Of a stretch of 64,000 bases of DNA, positions 51,683 to 60,782 are shown in pieces (position 1 is the stretch's first letter; the number at the start of each line of letters is the position of its first letter). The position numbers were made by a program, and so were the translations under genes. The DNA is taken from positions 434,001 to 498,000 of the forward strand of contig NZ_JAKSXZ010000146.1 in the NCBI RefSeq assembly GCF_022829465.1, given 5' to 3'. The stretch comes from Methylobacterium sp. J-067. Its GTDB lineage: Bacteria; Pseudomonadota; Alphaproteobacteria; Rhizobiales; Beijerinckiaceae. The notes under the pieces were generated by a model. The model did no database searches, was not told where the DNA came from, and worked only from the letters and a program-made list of their open reading frames with translations.

Positions 51683-52978
51683 ATGCACATCGTCGACCGA
51701 CGCCTCAATCCGGGGGGCAAGAGCCTCCCGAACCGTCAGCGCTTCCTGCGCCGCGTGAAGGACGTGGCCCAGCGGGCGGTGCGTGAATCGGCCCGAGAGA
51801 ACGACATCAAGAACCTCGGCAAGGACGGCCGCGTCACCGTGCCGGCGGATGGGGTGCGCGAGCCGCGCTTCAGCCGCCAGCCCGGCAGCGGCCGGCACGA
51901 CCACATCCTGCCCGGCAACAAGACCTACGTCGAAGGCGATACGATCGACCGCCCGCCGGGCGGCGGCGGGAGCGGCGGCGGCTCCGGCGAGGGCGGGGAC
52001 GGCGGCGAGAACAGCGAGGACGCCTTCCAGTTCGTCCTCACCCGGGACGAGTTCCTGGAACTGTTCCTCGAAGACCTCGAACTGCCGGACCTTGCCAAGC
52101 GCCGCCTGTCGATCGTGGAGACGGAAGGCTTGCGCCGGGCCGGCTACACGGTGACGGGCTCGCCCGCCAACCTCGCCCTGACGCGGACGCTGCGCAACTC
52201 GATGTCGCGCCGCATCGCCCTGAAGCGGCCGAAGCCCGACGAGGTCGAGGCCCTGGAGAAGCGCATCGCGGCGCTGCACGAGGGCGACCCGGTGCGGGCC
52301 GACCTCGAAGCCTCGCTCACCCTGCTGCGGGAGCGGGCGAGGCGCATCCCTTACGTCGATCCCATCGACCTGCGCTTCCGGCGCTTCGAGCCCTATCCGC
52401 GCCCCATCGCGCAGGCGGTGATGTTCTGCCTGATGGACGTGTCGGGCTCGATGACCGAGCACATGAAGGACCTCGCCAAAAGGTTCTACATCCTGCTCCA
52501 CATCTTCCTCACGCGGCGCTACCGCCACGTGGAGATCGTCTTCATCCGCCATACCGACCGGGCGACCGAGGTAGACGAGGAGACCTTCTTCGGCTCCCGC
52601 GAGACCGGCGGCACGCTGGTCTCCTCGGCGCTGATCGAGATGAAGCGCGTCATCGCCGAGCGCTACGACCCGAACGACTGGAACATCTACGCGGCGCAAG
52701 CCTCCGACGGCGACAACGTGTCGAGCGACGGGCCGACCGCGACGGACCTGCTGCGCGCCGACATCCTGCCGGCCTGCCAGCACTTCGCCTATCTTGAGGT
52801 GGGCGACGAGAACGGCCCCCGCGCCGGCTTCGTGGAGCACCGCACCACCCTGTGGCGGACCTACGAGGCCATCGCCAAGGCGGGCGGCCCCATCGCCATG
52901 CGCAAGGTGAACCACCGCCGGGAGATCTACCCCGTGTTCCGCGAGCTGTTCGGCCGCAAGGACAAGGCAGAGGCGTGA
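51683..52978 (+). CDS. yeaH: YeaH/YhbH family protein (DUF444)
   Basis: 431 residues, partner of PrkA. Begins MHIVDRRLNPGGKSLPNRQR, has a Gly-rich linker (PPGGGGSGGGSGEGG, about 90-105), and a von Willebrand A-like domain with VMFCLMDVSGSMTEHMKD, a MIDAS-type DxSxS motif, followed by HTDRATEVDEETFF. It is believed to work with the kinase and SpoVR in a stress response; the mechanism is unknown. Confidence 0.94.
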   Translation: MHIVDRRLNPGGKSLPNRQRFLRRVKDVAQRAVRESARENDIKNLGKDGRVTVPADGVREPRFSRQPGSGRHDHILPGNKTYVEGDTIDRPPGGGGSGGGSGEGGDGGENSEDAFQFVLTRDEFLELFLEDLELPDLAKRRLSIVETEGLRRAGYTVTGSPANLALTRTLRNSMSRRIALKRPKPDEVEALEKRIAALHEGDPVRADLEASLTLLRERARRIPYVDPIDLRFRRFEPYPRPIAQAVMFCLMDVSGSMTEHMKDLAKRFYILLHIFLTRRYRHVEIVFIRHTDRATEVDEETFFGSRETGGTLVSSALIEMKRVIAERYDPNDWNIYAAQASDGDNVSSDGPTATDLLRADILPACQHFAYLEVGDENGPRAGFVEHRTTLWRTYEAIAKAGGPIAMRKVNHRREIYPVFRELFGRKDKAEA

Positions 52979-53033
52979 GCGCGTGCCCTTCCCGCTTCAG
53001 GGTCGGGCTAAGAGTGTCGAGGAAGAGGGTGCC

Positions 53034-54602
53034 ATGGTCGCCACCTTGAGCGGGACGAAGACGAAGTCGATCATCCGCGCCGACAAACCGCTGTTCACCG
53101 GCAACGACTGGGATTTCGACACGATCCGGCGGATCCACGACGCCTGCGAGGTCGAGGCGCGGCGGCTCGGGCTGTCCTGGTACCCAAACCAGATCGAGAT
53201 CATCACCGCCGAGCAGATGCTGGACGCCTATGCCTCCATCGGCATGCCGCTGTTCTACAAACACTGGTCCTTCGGCAAACACTTCGCCCAGCACGAATCG
53301 GGCTACCGGCGCGGCCTGATGGGGCTGGCCTACGAGATCGTCATCAACTCGGACCCGTGCATCTCCTACGTGATGGAGGAGAACACGGCGACGATGCAGA
53401 CGCTCGTCATTGCCCACGCCGCCTTCGGGCATAACCACTTCTTCAAGAACAACTATCTGTTCCGGCAGTGGACTGATGCCGAGGGCATCCTCGACTATCT
53501 CGACTTCGCCAAGGGCTTCATCGCCCGCTGCGAGGAGCGCTACGGCCACCAGGCGGTGGAGCAGATGCTCGACGCCGCCCACGCCCTGATGAGCCAGGGC
53601 GTCCACCGCTATCCGCGCAAGAAACGCCCCGACCTCGCCTCCGAGCAGCGCCGGGAGCGCGAGCGGGTGGAGCACGGCGAGCAGATCTACAACGACCTCT
53701 GGCGCACCCTGCCGAACAAGCCGGGCGCCGCCCCCTCCGACATGGCCGCCGAGCGCCGCCGCGCCCTGCTGGAACTGCCGCAGGAGAACATCCTTTACTT
53801 CCTGGAGAAGGTCGCCCCGCGCCTGCGCCCCTGGCAGCGGGAGATCCTGCGGATCGTGCGCCTCGTGGCGCAGTACTTCTACCCGCAGCGCCAGACCAAG
53901 GTGATGAACGAGGGCTGCGCCACCTACGTCCACTACCGGATCATGAACGCCCTCTCCGAGACCGGCCAGATCACCGAGGCCGCCTATCTCGAATTCCTGC
54001 AATCGCACACCAACGTCATCCGACAGCCGAACTACGACGACCGCTCCTATGGCGGGCACAACCCCTACGCGATCGGCTTCGCGATGATGCAGGACATCGC
54101 CCGGATCGCGGAGACGCCGACGGACGAAGACCGGGAGTGGTTCCCCGACATCGCCGGTCGCGGCGACGGGATGGAGGTGCTGCGCGACTGCTGGGAGAAC
54201 TACCGCGACGAGAGCTTCATCGCGCAGTTCCTCTCGCCCAAGCTGATGCGCGACCTGCGCCTGTTCCACGTGGTGGACGATCCCGACGAGCAGGCCCTGC
54301 GGGTCGAGGCGATCCACGACGAGCGCGGCTATCGCCGCCTGCGCCGCTCCTTCGCCCGGCAATACGACGTGGCGTGGCTCGATCCCGACATCGAGGTGGT
54401 CGACGTCGACCTCGAAGGGGACCGCCGCCTCGTCCTGCACCACAAGGTGCTCAACAAGATCACCCTGCAGAAGGACGACGCCCGCCGGGTGCTGCAGCAC
54501 CTCGCCGACCTCTGGGGCTACGACGTGGTGCTCAAGGAGGTGGAGGCCAACGGCACCGTCCTCAGCGAGATGAGCGCCAGCGCCCGGCCGATCTTCTTCT
54601 GA
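53034..54602 (+). CDS. spoVR: SpoVR family protein
   Basis: 522 residues, third member of the prkA-yeaH-spoVR set (YcgB). Conserved His/Glu-rich blocks: WYPNQIEIITAEQMLD, YKHWSFGKHF, YVMEENTATMQTLVIAHAAFGHNHFF and MNEGCATYVHY. The HNHFF and E-x-H-type residues could bind a metal. ATG at 53034 after GAAGAGGG. It ends 4 bases from the convergent cyclase gene. Confidence 0.95.
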   Translation: MVATLSGTKTKSIIRADKPLFTGNDWDFDTIRRIHDACEVEARRLGLSWYPNQIEIITAEQMLDAYASIGMPLFYKHWSFGKHFAQHESGYRRGLMGLAYEIVINSDPCISYVMEENTATMQTLVIAHAAFGHNHFFKNNYLFRQWTDAEGILDYLDFAKGFIARCEERYGHQAVEQMLDAAHALMSQGVHRYPRKKRPDLASEQRRERERVEHGEQIYNDLWRTLPNKPGAAPSDMAAERRRALLELPQENILYFLEKVAPRLRPWQREILRIVRLVAQYFYPQRQTKVMNEGCATYVHYRIMNALSETGQITEAAYLEFLQSHTNVIRQPNYDDRSYGGHNPYAIGFAMMQDIARIAETPTDEDREWFPDIAGRGDGMEVLRDCWENYRDESFIAQFLSPKLMRDLRLFHVVDDPDEQALRVEAIHDERGYRRLRRSFARQYDVAWLDPDIEVVDVDLEGDRRLVLHHKVLNKITLQKDDARRVLQHLADLWGYDVVLKEVEANGTVLSEMSASARPIFF

Positions 54603-54606
54603 CGCC

Positions 54607-56337
54607 TCACGCCCGCTGCGCGTGGACGAGCGCGGCGGCGGGCGCCTCGGTGCAGACGCGGTTCCGGCCCAGGCGCTTGGCCCGGTACAGGGCCGTGTCG
54701 GCGCGGGCGACCAGGGCCTCCCAGTCGCGGGCGCAATCCGGTTCGCGGCAGGCGACGCCGAAGCTGCCGGTGACGGGGGGCCCGCCCTGCCGCGCATCCG
54801 GTGCGGCGAGGCGGATCCGCATCCGCTCCGCCATCTCCAGCCCCGCCGCCTCGTCGAGGCCGGCGGCGAGGATCAGGAACTCCTCGCCGCCGTAGCGGGC
54901 GAGGAGGTCGCCCGGCCGCGCGACGGATTTCAACGCCATCGCCACCCGCCGCAGCACGGCATCGCCGCCGGCATGGCCGTAGCGGTCGTTGACCATCTTG
55001 AAATGGTCGATGTCCACGAGGATCGCGGTGACGGGCAGCCCCGACCGGGCGGCCTGCTCGATCATCGCCGGGGCCTGATCCGACACCGCGCGCCGGTTGA
55101 GGAGGCTCGTCAGCGAGTCGGTCTGAGCGAGGACCTTGAGGTTGCGGTTCATGCGCCGCCGCGCCCGTTCGAGCACGACCTTGCGCCGCAATTCCCCGCG
55201 CAGCACGGCGAGCCCGGCGAACATGCCGTCCACCTCCGGGCCGCAGGGCGCCCTCGGCGCGGGCTCCTCCAGCCGCCCAACCGACAGGGCGAGGATCTCC
55301 TCGCGCATGGCGGCGAGCGGCCGGAACAGGCGATTGCGGAAGGTGAGGCCGAGCCAGAGCAGGGCCAGGACCACCGAGGCGGTGATGCCGGCCGAGGCGA
55401 GGGTCGCCCCGATGGCCGATTCGCGGGCCTTCTCGATCCGGCGCAGAGTGAGCGCGCCGAGACGGTCCTTCAATTCGGTGGGGGCGGCGAGGCCCGGCAC
55501 GTAGCGACGGGTGAACTCGGCGGCGCTGCCCCTCAGGGTCGGCTCCGCGAACACATCCATCGCCATGGGCAGGCTGCCGGCGAAGAATTCCGTCTTCACC
55601 CGCTCCAGCGCCTCGCCGATGGCGGGATCGTCGGCGTGGTTCTTCCCGAACGTGGCGAGGTTCAGCCACAGATGCCGGAGCGTGCTGCGGGTGCGCGTGA
55701 CTTCGAGGCGGGCCTCGTCGCTGGGCAGGCCGCCCGTCAGCATCATCACCGCGTAAGAGCCGAGCCGCCCAGCCTGCTCGCGCAGGGTGCTGGCCTCCGC
55801 CTGCAGCAGCACCTCGGCGCCGACTTCCGGCGCGTGGCGCAGGAGCCGCCGGCCGAACTCGCTGCGGAGCGTCGCCGCCTCGTCCGCGACGGCGAACATG
55901 GCTCGGATCGCCGCCGAGATCGTGGGACCGGAGCGCTCCTCCGGCGCCCTGGCACAGATGGCATCGACCTTGGCCCGGCCCTCGGCGAGGAGGCGTGCGA
56001 CGGGCTCGAACGCCGCCGCGTCCGGCCCGGCGGCGGCCCGGGCCTCCGCGAGGCGCGCGTCGGTGGCGGCGCGGATGGCGGTGAGGCGGCGCAGGCTCTC
56101 CTCGGTGGAGGGCCCGAGCGGGTCCATCGCCGCGTTGGCGGGGCCGCGCTCGGCAGAAATCATGTCGGTGGCGGCCATGACGAGGCCGAAGCGCGACGCA
56201 TCCTCCACCGCCCGCCCCACCCGGCTCAACTCGGTGAGGTTGGACGCGACAAGGGTGCCGCCGAGGGCCGTGCAGCCGAACGCTGCCACCGCCCCCACGA
56301 CCCACTGAAGATGCTGGATTCTGATCGTCGCCGCCAT
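54607..56337 (-). CDS. Membrane diguanylate cyclase
   Basis: 576 residues: TM helix near 10-33, a periplasmic helical sensor region of about 280 residues, a second TM near 325-350, a HAMP-like linker (RPLAAMREEILAL), and a GGDEF domain with ARYGGEEF. The inhibitory I-site RxxD is present five residues before it (RPGD), so the enzyme is probably active and feedback-inhibited by cyclic-di-GMP. ATG at 56337. No EAL domain. The periplasmic part is all-alpha and its ligand unknown. Confidence 0.9.
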   Translation of the reverse strand: MAATIRIQHLQWVVGAVAAFGCTALGGTLVASNLTELSRVGRAVEDASRFGLVMAATDMISAERGPANAAMDPLGPSTEESLRRLTAIRAATDARLAEARAAAGPDAAAFEPVARLLAEGRAKVDAICARAPEERSGPTISAAIRAMFAVADEAATLRSEFGRRLLRHAPEVGAEVLLQAEASTLREQAGRLGSYAVMMLTGGLPSDEARLEVTRTRSTLRHLWLNLATFGKNHADDPAIGEALERVKTEFFAGSLPMAMDVFAEPTLRGSAAEFTRRYVPGLAAPTELKDRLGALTLRRIEKARESAIGATLASAGITASVVLALLWLGLTFRNRLFRPLAAMREEILALSVGRLEEPAPRAPCGPEVDGMFAGLAVLRGELRRKVVLERARRRMNRNLKVLAQTDSLTSLLNRRAVSDQAPAMIEQAARSGLPVTAILVDIDHFKMVNDRYGHAGGDAVLRRVAMALKSVARPGDLLARYGGEEFLILAAGLDEAAGLEMAERMRIRLAAPDARQGGPPVTGSFGVACREPDCARDWEALVARADTALYRAKRLGRNRVCTEAPAAALVHAQRA

Positions 56338-56479
56338 GCCAGTCCGGGAGGGCCCGGACCACCCGCCCGGACAGGGCGGGAGCATCCGGGGCTCAGCGAC
56401 CGTTTTTAGCGCAGACAACACAACGATAGATGAAGTCGAGCCGGTGAATGCTCGCGAGGCGAGGCTGAAAACAATCGAA

Positions 56480-56573
56480 GGCTGTCATTTCCGCGCGGCT
56501 GTCATCCGGGTGAGGATAGTGTGCCGGCCACGATTGCGCCGCGCGGCCACTCATGCTGCAAGACTTGCATGAG
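56480..56573 (+). promoter_or_regulatory. Repeats before the thioesterase gene
   Basis: Direct repeat GGCTGTCAT at 56480-56488 and 56497-56505 (17 bases apart), then the inverted repeat CTCATGC-N10-GCATGAG (56550-56573), 10 bases before the ATG. It lies in the 246-base divergent gap with the cyclase gene; no gene is seen there. Confidence 0.35.
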
Positions 56574-56583
56574 CGGCACGATC

Positions 56584-56997
56584 ATGAGCCTCGCGGAAAC
56601 GCAGGCCTTCCTCGACAGCGAATTTCCGCAGATGCAGGCCGGCGGGCGGGCCTATCATCTGGAAGCGGTGGGACCGCTCACGGCGCGGATGCGGCTCGAA
56701 GCGCACGAACGCTTCCTCCGACCGGGCGCGACGGTCTCGGGCCCGGCGATGATGGCGCTGGCCGATTACGCCCTCTACGCGGCGATCCTCGCCAATATCG
56801 GCCCTGTCGCGCTAGCGGTGACAACCAACCTCACGTTTAACTTCCTGCGCAAGCCCGCCTCCGGCGACCTTCAGGCCGAATGCCGGCTGATGAAGCTCGG
56901 GCGGCGCCTAGCCATGGGCGAGGTCGCGATCACGGCCGTCGGCCACCCGGACGTGGTCTGCCACGCCACAGGCACCTACTCGATTCCGCCGCGCTAG
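56584..56997 (+). CDS. PaaI-family acyl-CoA thioesterase
   Basis: Hot-dog thioesterase of the PaaI group, 137 residues. Conserved RFLRPGATVSGPAMMALADYALYAAIL (the Asp in the active-site helix) and TTNLTFNFLRKPASGDLQAECR. Substrate an acyl-CoA, not predictable. ATG at 56584 used; ATG at 56569, inside the hairpin, is possible. Ends 4 bases from convergent ribE. Confidence 0.85.
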   Translation: MSLAETQAFLDSEFPQMQAGGRAYHLEAVGPLTARMRLEAHERFLRPGATVSGPAMMALADYALYAAILANIGPVALAVTTNLTFNFLRKPASGDLQAECRLMKLGRRLAMGEVAITAVGHPDVVCHATGTYSIPPR

Positions 56998-57001
56998 GGA
57001 A

Positions 57002-57622
57002 TCAGGCCCGCGCCTCGGAGAGCCGGGCGGCGTAGCGGGCGATGAGATCCACTTCGAGGTTCACGGCGTCGCCTTTCGTCCGCTCGCCCCAGGTGGTGAC
57101 CTGAAGGGTGTGGGGAATCAGGAGCACCGAGAACAGGTCGCCATCGACGGTGTTCACGGTGAGCGACGTGCCGTCGAGGCAGACCGAGCCCTTCTCGGCG
57201 ATGAACTTCGCGAGCGCCGGGGGGGCGCGCAGGGTGAAGCGCTCGCTCGGGCCCCAAGCCCCGTCCGTCACCGTGTCGCGGGCGACGATCTCCGCGAGCC
57301 CGTCCACGTGGCCGGTGACGAGATGGCCGCCGAGCTCGTCGCCGATCTTGAGGGAGCGTTCGAGGTTGATCCGCCGGCCCGGCGCCCAGGCCCCGACATT
57401 CGTGCGCGCCAGGGTCTCGGCCGCCGCATCGACCTCGAACACCGCCCCGCCCTCGGCCGGCGCGATGGAGACCGCCGTGAGGCAGGGGCCGGAACAGGCG
57501 ATGGAGGCGCCGAGCGCGATCCCCGCCGGATCGTAGGCGCAGCGGATGGCGATGCGGCGCAGGTCGCCCTCGCCCGACACCGAGAGGACCGTGCCGACAT
57601 CGCTGACGAGACCCGTGAACAT
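57002..57622 (-). CDS. ribE: Riboflavin synthase alpha chain
   Basis: Dismutes two lumazines to riboflavin. 206 residues with two similar barrel halves: MFTGLVSDVG at the start, ACSGPCLTAVS, GGHLVTGHVDG, and GSVCLDGTSLTVN in the second half. ATG at 57622, 3 bases after the ribD stop. Operon nrdR-ribD-ribE. Confidence 0.95.
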   Translation of the reverse strand: MFTGLVSDVGTVLSVSGEGDLRRIAIRCAYDPAGIALGASIACSGPCLTAVSIAPAEGGAVFEVDAAAETLARTNVGAWAPGRRINLERSLKIGDELGGHLVTGHVDGLAEIVARDTVTDGAWGPSERFTLRAPPALAKFIAEKGSVCLDGTSLTVNTVDGDLFSVLLIPHTLQVTTWGERTKGDAVNLEVDLIARYAARLSEARA

Positions 57623-57625
57623 GTC

Positions 57626-58726
57626 TCAGACGCTCCGTTCGTAGGTGACGGCCCGGTCCTGCCCGAGGAGGAGATCCTCGGCCGTGGCGAAGGCGGCGAT
57701 CCGGCTGGCCAGGACGGGGCCGATGGCGGGCAGCCCGCCCTCCGGCCCGGCCGTATCCGGGCCGGTGAGCAAGGTCACCGCATCGATGAGATCGGCCTGA
57801 GCCAGCGCCTCCGCAAGGCGGGGGCCGCCCTCGCTGCACAGACGGGTGAGGCCACGCTCGCCGAGGACGGCCAAGGCCGCCGGCAGGTCGATCCGCCCCT
57901 CCGCGCCCGTGGCGACGGGCAGGACCTCGACGCCGAGCGATTCGAGGGCACGGCGGGCATGGACCGGCGCGGAGCGGGTGGTGAGGACGAGCACCGGCAC
58001 GTCCCGCGCGGTGCGGGCCAGCACGCTCGCAGGGGAGAGGCGCAGGTCCGAATCGAGCACGATCCGCAGGGGCGAGCGCGCGGCGAGCCCCGGCAGGCGC
58101 ACGGTGAGGGAGGGGTCGTCCGCCCGCGCCGTGCCGATCCCGACGAGGATGGCGTCGGCATGGGCGCGCCACAGGTGCACCGCCCCATCCGCCACCGGCC
58201 CGGTGATGCGCAGCCGCTCGGTGCCGGCTCCGGCGGCGAACCCGTCGCGGGTGCGGGCGAGCTTCAGATGCAGCATCGGCCGCCCAAGGGTGACGCGGGT
58301 GACGTGGCCGCGATGGTCGCGGGCCGCGTCCTCCCGGCACAGGCCGGTCTCGACGACGATGCCCGCCGCGCGCAAGAGGCCGTGGCCGCGCCCGGCGACC
58401 CGGGGATCCGGATCTTCGAGGGCGCTTACCACCCGCCCGATCCCGGCGGCGATGATCGCCTCCGAGCAGGGCGGCGTGCGGCCGTGATGGGAGCAGGGCT
58501 CCAGCGTGACGTAGAGGGTGGCCCCCCGCGCCGCCGCGCCGGCCAGGGCCAGCGCCTGCGTCTCGGCATGGGGGCGCCCGCCCGGCGCCGTGACGGCGGC
58601 GGACAGGATCGTGCCGGTCTCCGGCGCGACCACCACCGCCCCCACGGCGGGGTTCGGCCATGTCCGCCCGAGGTTCCGGCGCCCGAGCGCCAGGGCGAGG
58701 CGCATGACGTTGGCGTCGCGGCTCAC
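57626..58726 (-). CDS. ribD: Riboflavin biosynthesis deaminase/reductase
   Basis: Bifunctional: the N-terminal deaminase has the zinc site PHAETQAL and LEPCSHHGRTPPC (about 50-90), and the C-terminal reductase starts near residue 150 with LKLARTRDGFAAG and includes CSEGGPRLAEALAQ. 366 residues. The start is GTG at 58726, overlapping the nrdR stop as GTGA; ATG at 58705 would drop seven residues. Confidence 0.94.
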   Translation of the reverse strand: MSRDANVMRLALALGRRNLGRTWPNPAVGAVVVAPETGTILSAAVTAPGGRPHAETQALALAGAAARGATLYVTLEPCSHHGRTPPCSEAIIAAGIGRVVSALEDPDPRVAGRGHGLLRAAGIVVETGLCREDAARDHRGHVTRVTLGRPMLHLKLARTRDGFAAGAGTERLRITGPVADGAVHLWRAHADAILVGIGTARADDPSLTVRLPGLAARSPLRIVLDSDLRLSPASVLARTARDVPVLVLTTRSAPVHARRALESLGVEVLPVATGAEGRIDLPAALAVLGERGLTRLCSEGGPRLAEALAQADLIDAVTLLTGPDTAGPEGGLPAIGPVLASRIAAFATAEDLLLGQDRAVTYERSV

Positions 58727-59247
58727 GGCTTCGGGCCCCGTCGGCGGGGCGCGGGCTTCGCCTCCGGTTCGGGCTCCGGCTCGAGGGCGGGCACCAGGGT
58801 GCTGCCGAGGGTGCCGAGCAGGTCCTCGAAGTCCTTGGCCTCGCGAAAATTCTTGTAGACCGAGGCGAAGCGCACGTAGGCGACGTCGTCGAGGCCCTTG
58901 AGCCCGGCCATCACCAGTTCGCCGATCGCCTCCGAGGCGACCTCGGCCTCGCCCGCGCTCTCCAACTGGCGGGTGATGCCGCTGACGAGTCGTTCGATCC
59001 GCTCCGGCTCGACGGCGCGCTTGCGCAGGGCCACGTCGATGGAGCGCTGGAGCTTGTCCCGGTCGAAGGGCACCCGCTTGCCGGAGCGCTTCATCACGGT
59101 GAGTTCGCGTAGCTGCACCCGCTCGAAGGTGGTGAAGCGCCCTCCGCAATCCGGGCAGACCCGGCGGCGGCGGATGGCGGCGCCATCCTCGGAGGGGCGC
59201 GAGTCCTTCACCTGCGTGTCGGACCCGCCGCAATAGGGGCACCGCAT
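58723..59247 (-). CDS. nrdR: Ribonucleotide reductase regulator NrdR
   Basis: Zinc-ribbon and ATP-cone repressor of ribonucleotide reductase genes. 174 residues: MRCPYCGG...CPDCGGRFTTFE (four Cys), ATP-cone VMKRSGKRVPFDRDKLQRSI, and a Pro/Glu-rich tail of about 20 residues. ATG at 59247. Coupled to ribD. Confidence 0.96.
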   Translation of the reverse strand: MRCPYCGGSDTQVKDSRPSEDGAAIRRRRVCPDCGGRFTTFERVQLRELTVMKRSGKRVPFDRDKLQRSIDVALRKRAVEPERIERLVSGITRQLESAGEAEVASEAIGELVMAGLKGLDDVAYVRFASVYKNFREAKDFEDLLGTLGSTLVPALEPEPEPEAKPAPRRRGPKP

Positions 59248-59266
59248 CGGGCGGGTTCTCTCAGGG

Positions 59267-59309
59267 TAAAAACGAAGACGGCCGCGGATCGGGGTGATCC
59301 GCGGCCGTC
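59267..59309 (-). terminator. Rho-independent terminator of glyA
   Basis: Perfect 14-bp stem GACGGCCGCGGATC / GATCCGCGGCCGTC (59277-59290, 59296-59309). On the minus strand it is followed by TTCGTTTTTACC. It separates glyA from nrdR. Confidence 0.85.
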
Positions 59310-59339
59310 TCGTAGCGCAGGGGCGCTGAACCGGAAAGG

Positions 59340-60644
59340 TCAGCCGTAGATCGGGAAGCGGTCGGTGAGGGCGTGGACCTTCTGCTTCACGCTCTCCTCG
59401 ACGGCGCTGTCACCGGCTTCGCCCTTGGCGGCGAGACCGTCCAGCACTTCCACGATGAAGCCGCCGATCTGCTTGAACTCGGCGACGCCGAAGCCGCGCG
59501 AGGTGCCGGCCGGGGTGCCGAGGCGGATGCCCGACGTGATCGTCGGCTTCTGCGTGTCGAAGGGCACGCCGTTCTTGTTGCAGGTGATGTGCGCCCGCGA
59601 CAGCGCGGCTTCCGCCGCCTTGCCGGTGAGGCCCTTCCGCTGCAGATCGACCAGCATCAGGTGGTTGTCGGTGCCGCCGGAGGTGATGTCGTAGCCGCCG
59701 GACATCAGCGTGTCGGCGAGCGCCTTGGCGTTCTCCACCACCTGACGGGCGTAGATCTTGAACTCGGGCTTCAGCGCCTCGCCGAAGGCCACGGCCTTGC
59801 CGGCGATGACGTGCATCAGCGGGCCGCCCTGGAGGCCAGGGAAGATCGCCGAGTTGAACTTCTTGGCCAGCGCCTCATCGTTCGTGAGGATCATGCCGCC
59901 GCGCGGGCCGCGCAGGGTCTTGTGGGTCGTCGTGGTGACGACGTGGGCGTGCGGGAACGGCGACGGATGCACGCCGGCCGCGATGAGCCCGGCGAAGTGG
60001 GCGGCATCGACCATGAAGTAGGCGCCGACGGAATCGGCGATCTCACGGAACTTGGCGAAGTCCCAATGGCGCGGGTAGCCCGAGCCGCCGGCGATGATCA
60101 CCTTCGGCTTGTGCTCCTGCGCGAGCTGGGCGACCTGCTCCATGTCGATGCGCTGGTCTTCCCGGCGCACGGTGTAGGAGACCGGCTTGAACCACTTGCC
60201 GGAGACGTTCGGCGGGGCGCCGTGCGTCAGGTGGCCGCCGGCCGCGAGATCGAGGCCGAGGAAGGTGTCGCCCGGCTGCATGAGGGCGAGGAACACGCCC
60301 TGGTTGGCCTGGGAGCCCGAGTTCGGCTGCACGTTGGCGAAGCCGCAATCGAACAGGCGCTTGGCGCGCTCGATGGCGAGGTCTTCGGCGATGTCCACGA
60401 ACTGGCAGCCACCGTAGTAGCGACGGCCCGGATAGCCCTCGGCGTACTTGTTGGTGAGCACCGACCCCTGCGCTTCCAGCACCGCGCGGGACACGATGTT
60501 CTCGGACGCGATCAGCTCGATCTCGTGCTGCTGCCGGCCGAGTTCCTGCTCGACGGCGCGGGCGATCTCGGGATCGGCCTCCGTCAGCGGGGCGGCGAAG
60601 AAGCTGTTCGAGAAGTGCTTGTCTGCGGCGGTCCCGGCGCTCAT
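59340..60644 (-). CDS. glyA: Serine hydroxymethyltransferase
   Basis: PLP enzyme that interconverts glycine plus methylene-tetrahydrofolate and serine, the entry of C1 units into the serine cycle. 434 residues: ELIASENIVSRAVLEAQGS, TNKYAEGYPGRRYYGGCQFVD, catalytic Lys242 in TTTTHKTLRGPRGG, and GTDNHLMLVDL. ATG at 60644. It has its own terminator. The 138-base upstream gap should carry its promoter; I could not assign one. Confidence 0.97.
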   Translation of the reverse strand: MSAGTAADKHFSNSFFAAPLTEADPEIARAVEQELGRQQHEIELIASENIVSRAVLEAQGSVLTNKYAEGYPGRRYYGGCQFVDIAEDLAIERAKRLFDCGFANVQPNSGSQANQGVFLALMQPGDTFLGLDLAAGGHLTHGAPPNVSGKWFKPVSYTVRREDQRIDMEQVAQLAQEHKPKVIIAGGSGYPRHWDFAKFREIADSVGAYFMVDAAHFAGLIAAGVHPSPFPHAHVVTTTTHKTLRGPRGGMILTNDEALAKKFNSAIFPGLQGGPLMHVIAGKAVAFGEALKPEFKIYARQVVENAKALADTLMSGGYDITSGGTDNHLMLVDLQRKGLTGKAAEAALSRAHITCNKNGVPFDTQKPTITSGIRLGTPAGTSRGFGVAEFKQIGGFIVEVLDGLAAKGEAGDSAVEESVKQKVHALTDRFPIYG

Positions 60645-60782
60645 GGCGTGCCTCTGTTCTGATTGGGTGCCGGGCCGTGGCGCGGCCGGGCGGCGTTTCT
60701 CACAGGAGTCCTACACGCCGGGCCGGGTGAGGCCAAGCGCAGGCATTTTTCGGAACGGCTGAGAAAAATTGAAAACGGGGCC

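Noticed and set aside
49339..51720. 793-codon open frame antisense to prkA
   Set aside because: Overlaps a highly conserved gene entirely; low-complexity Leu/Arg/His composition and no domain.
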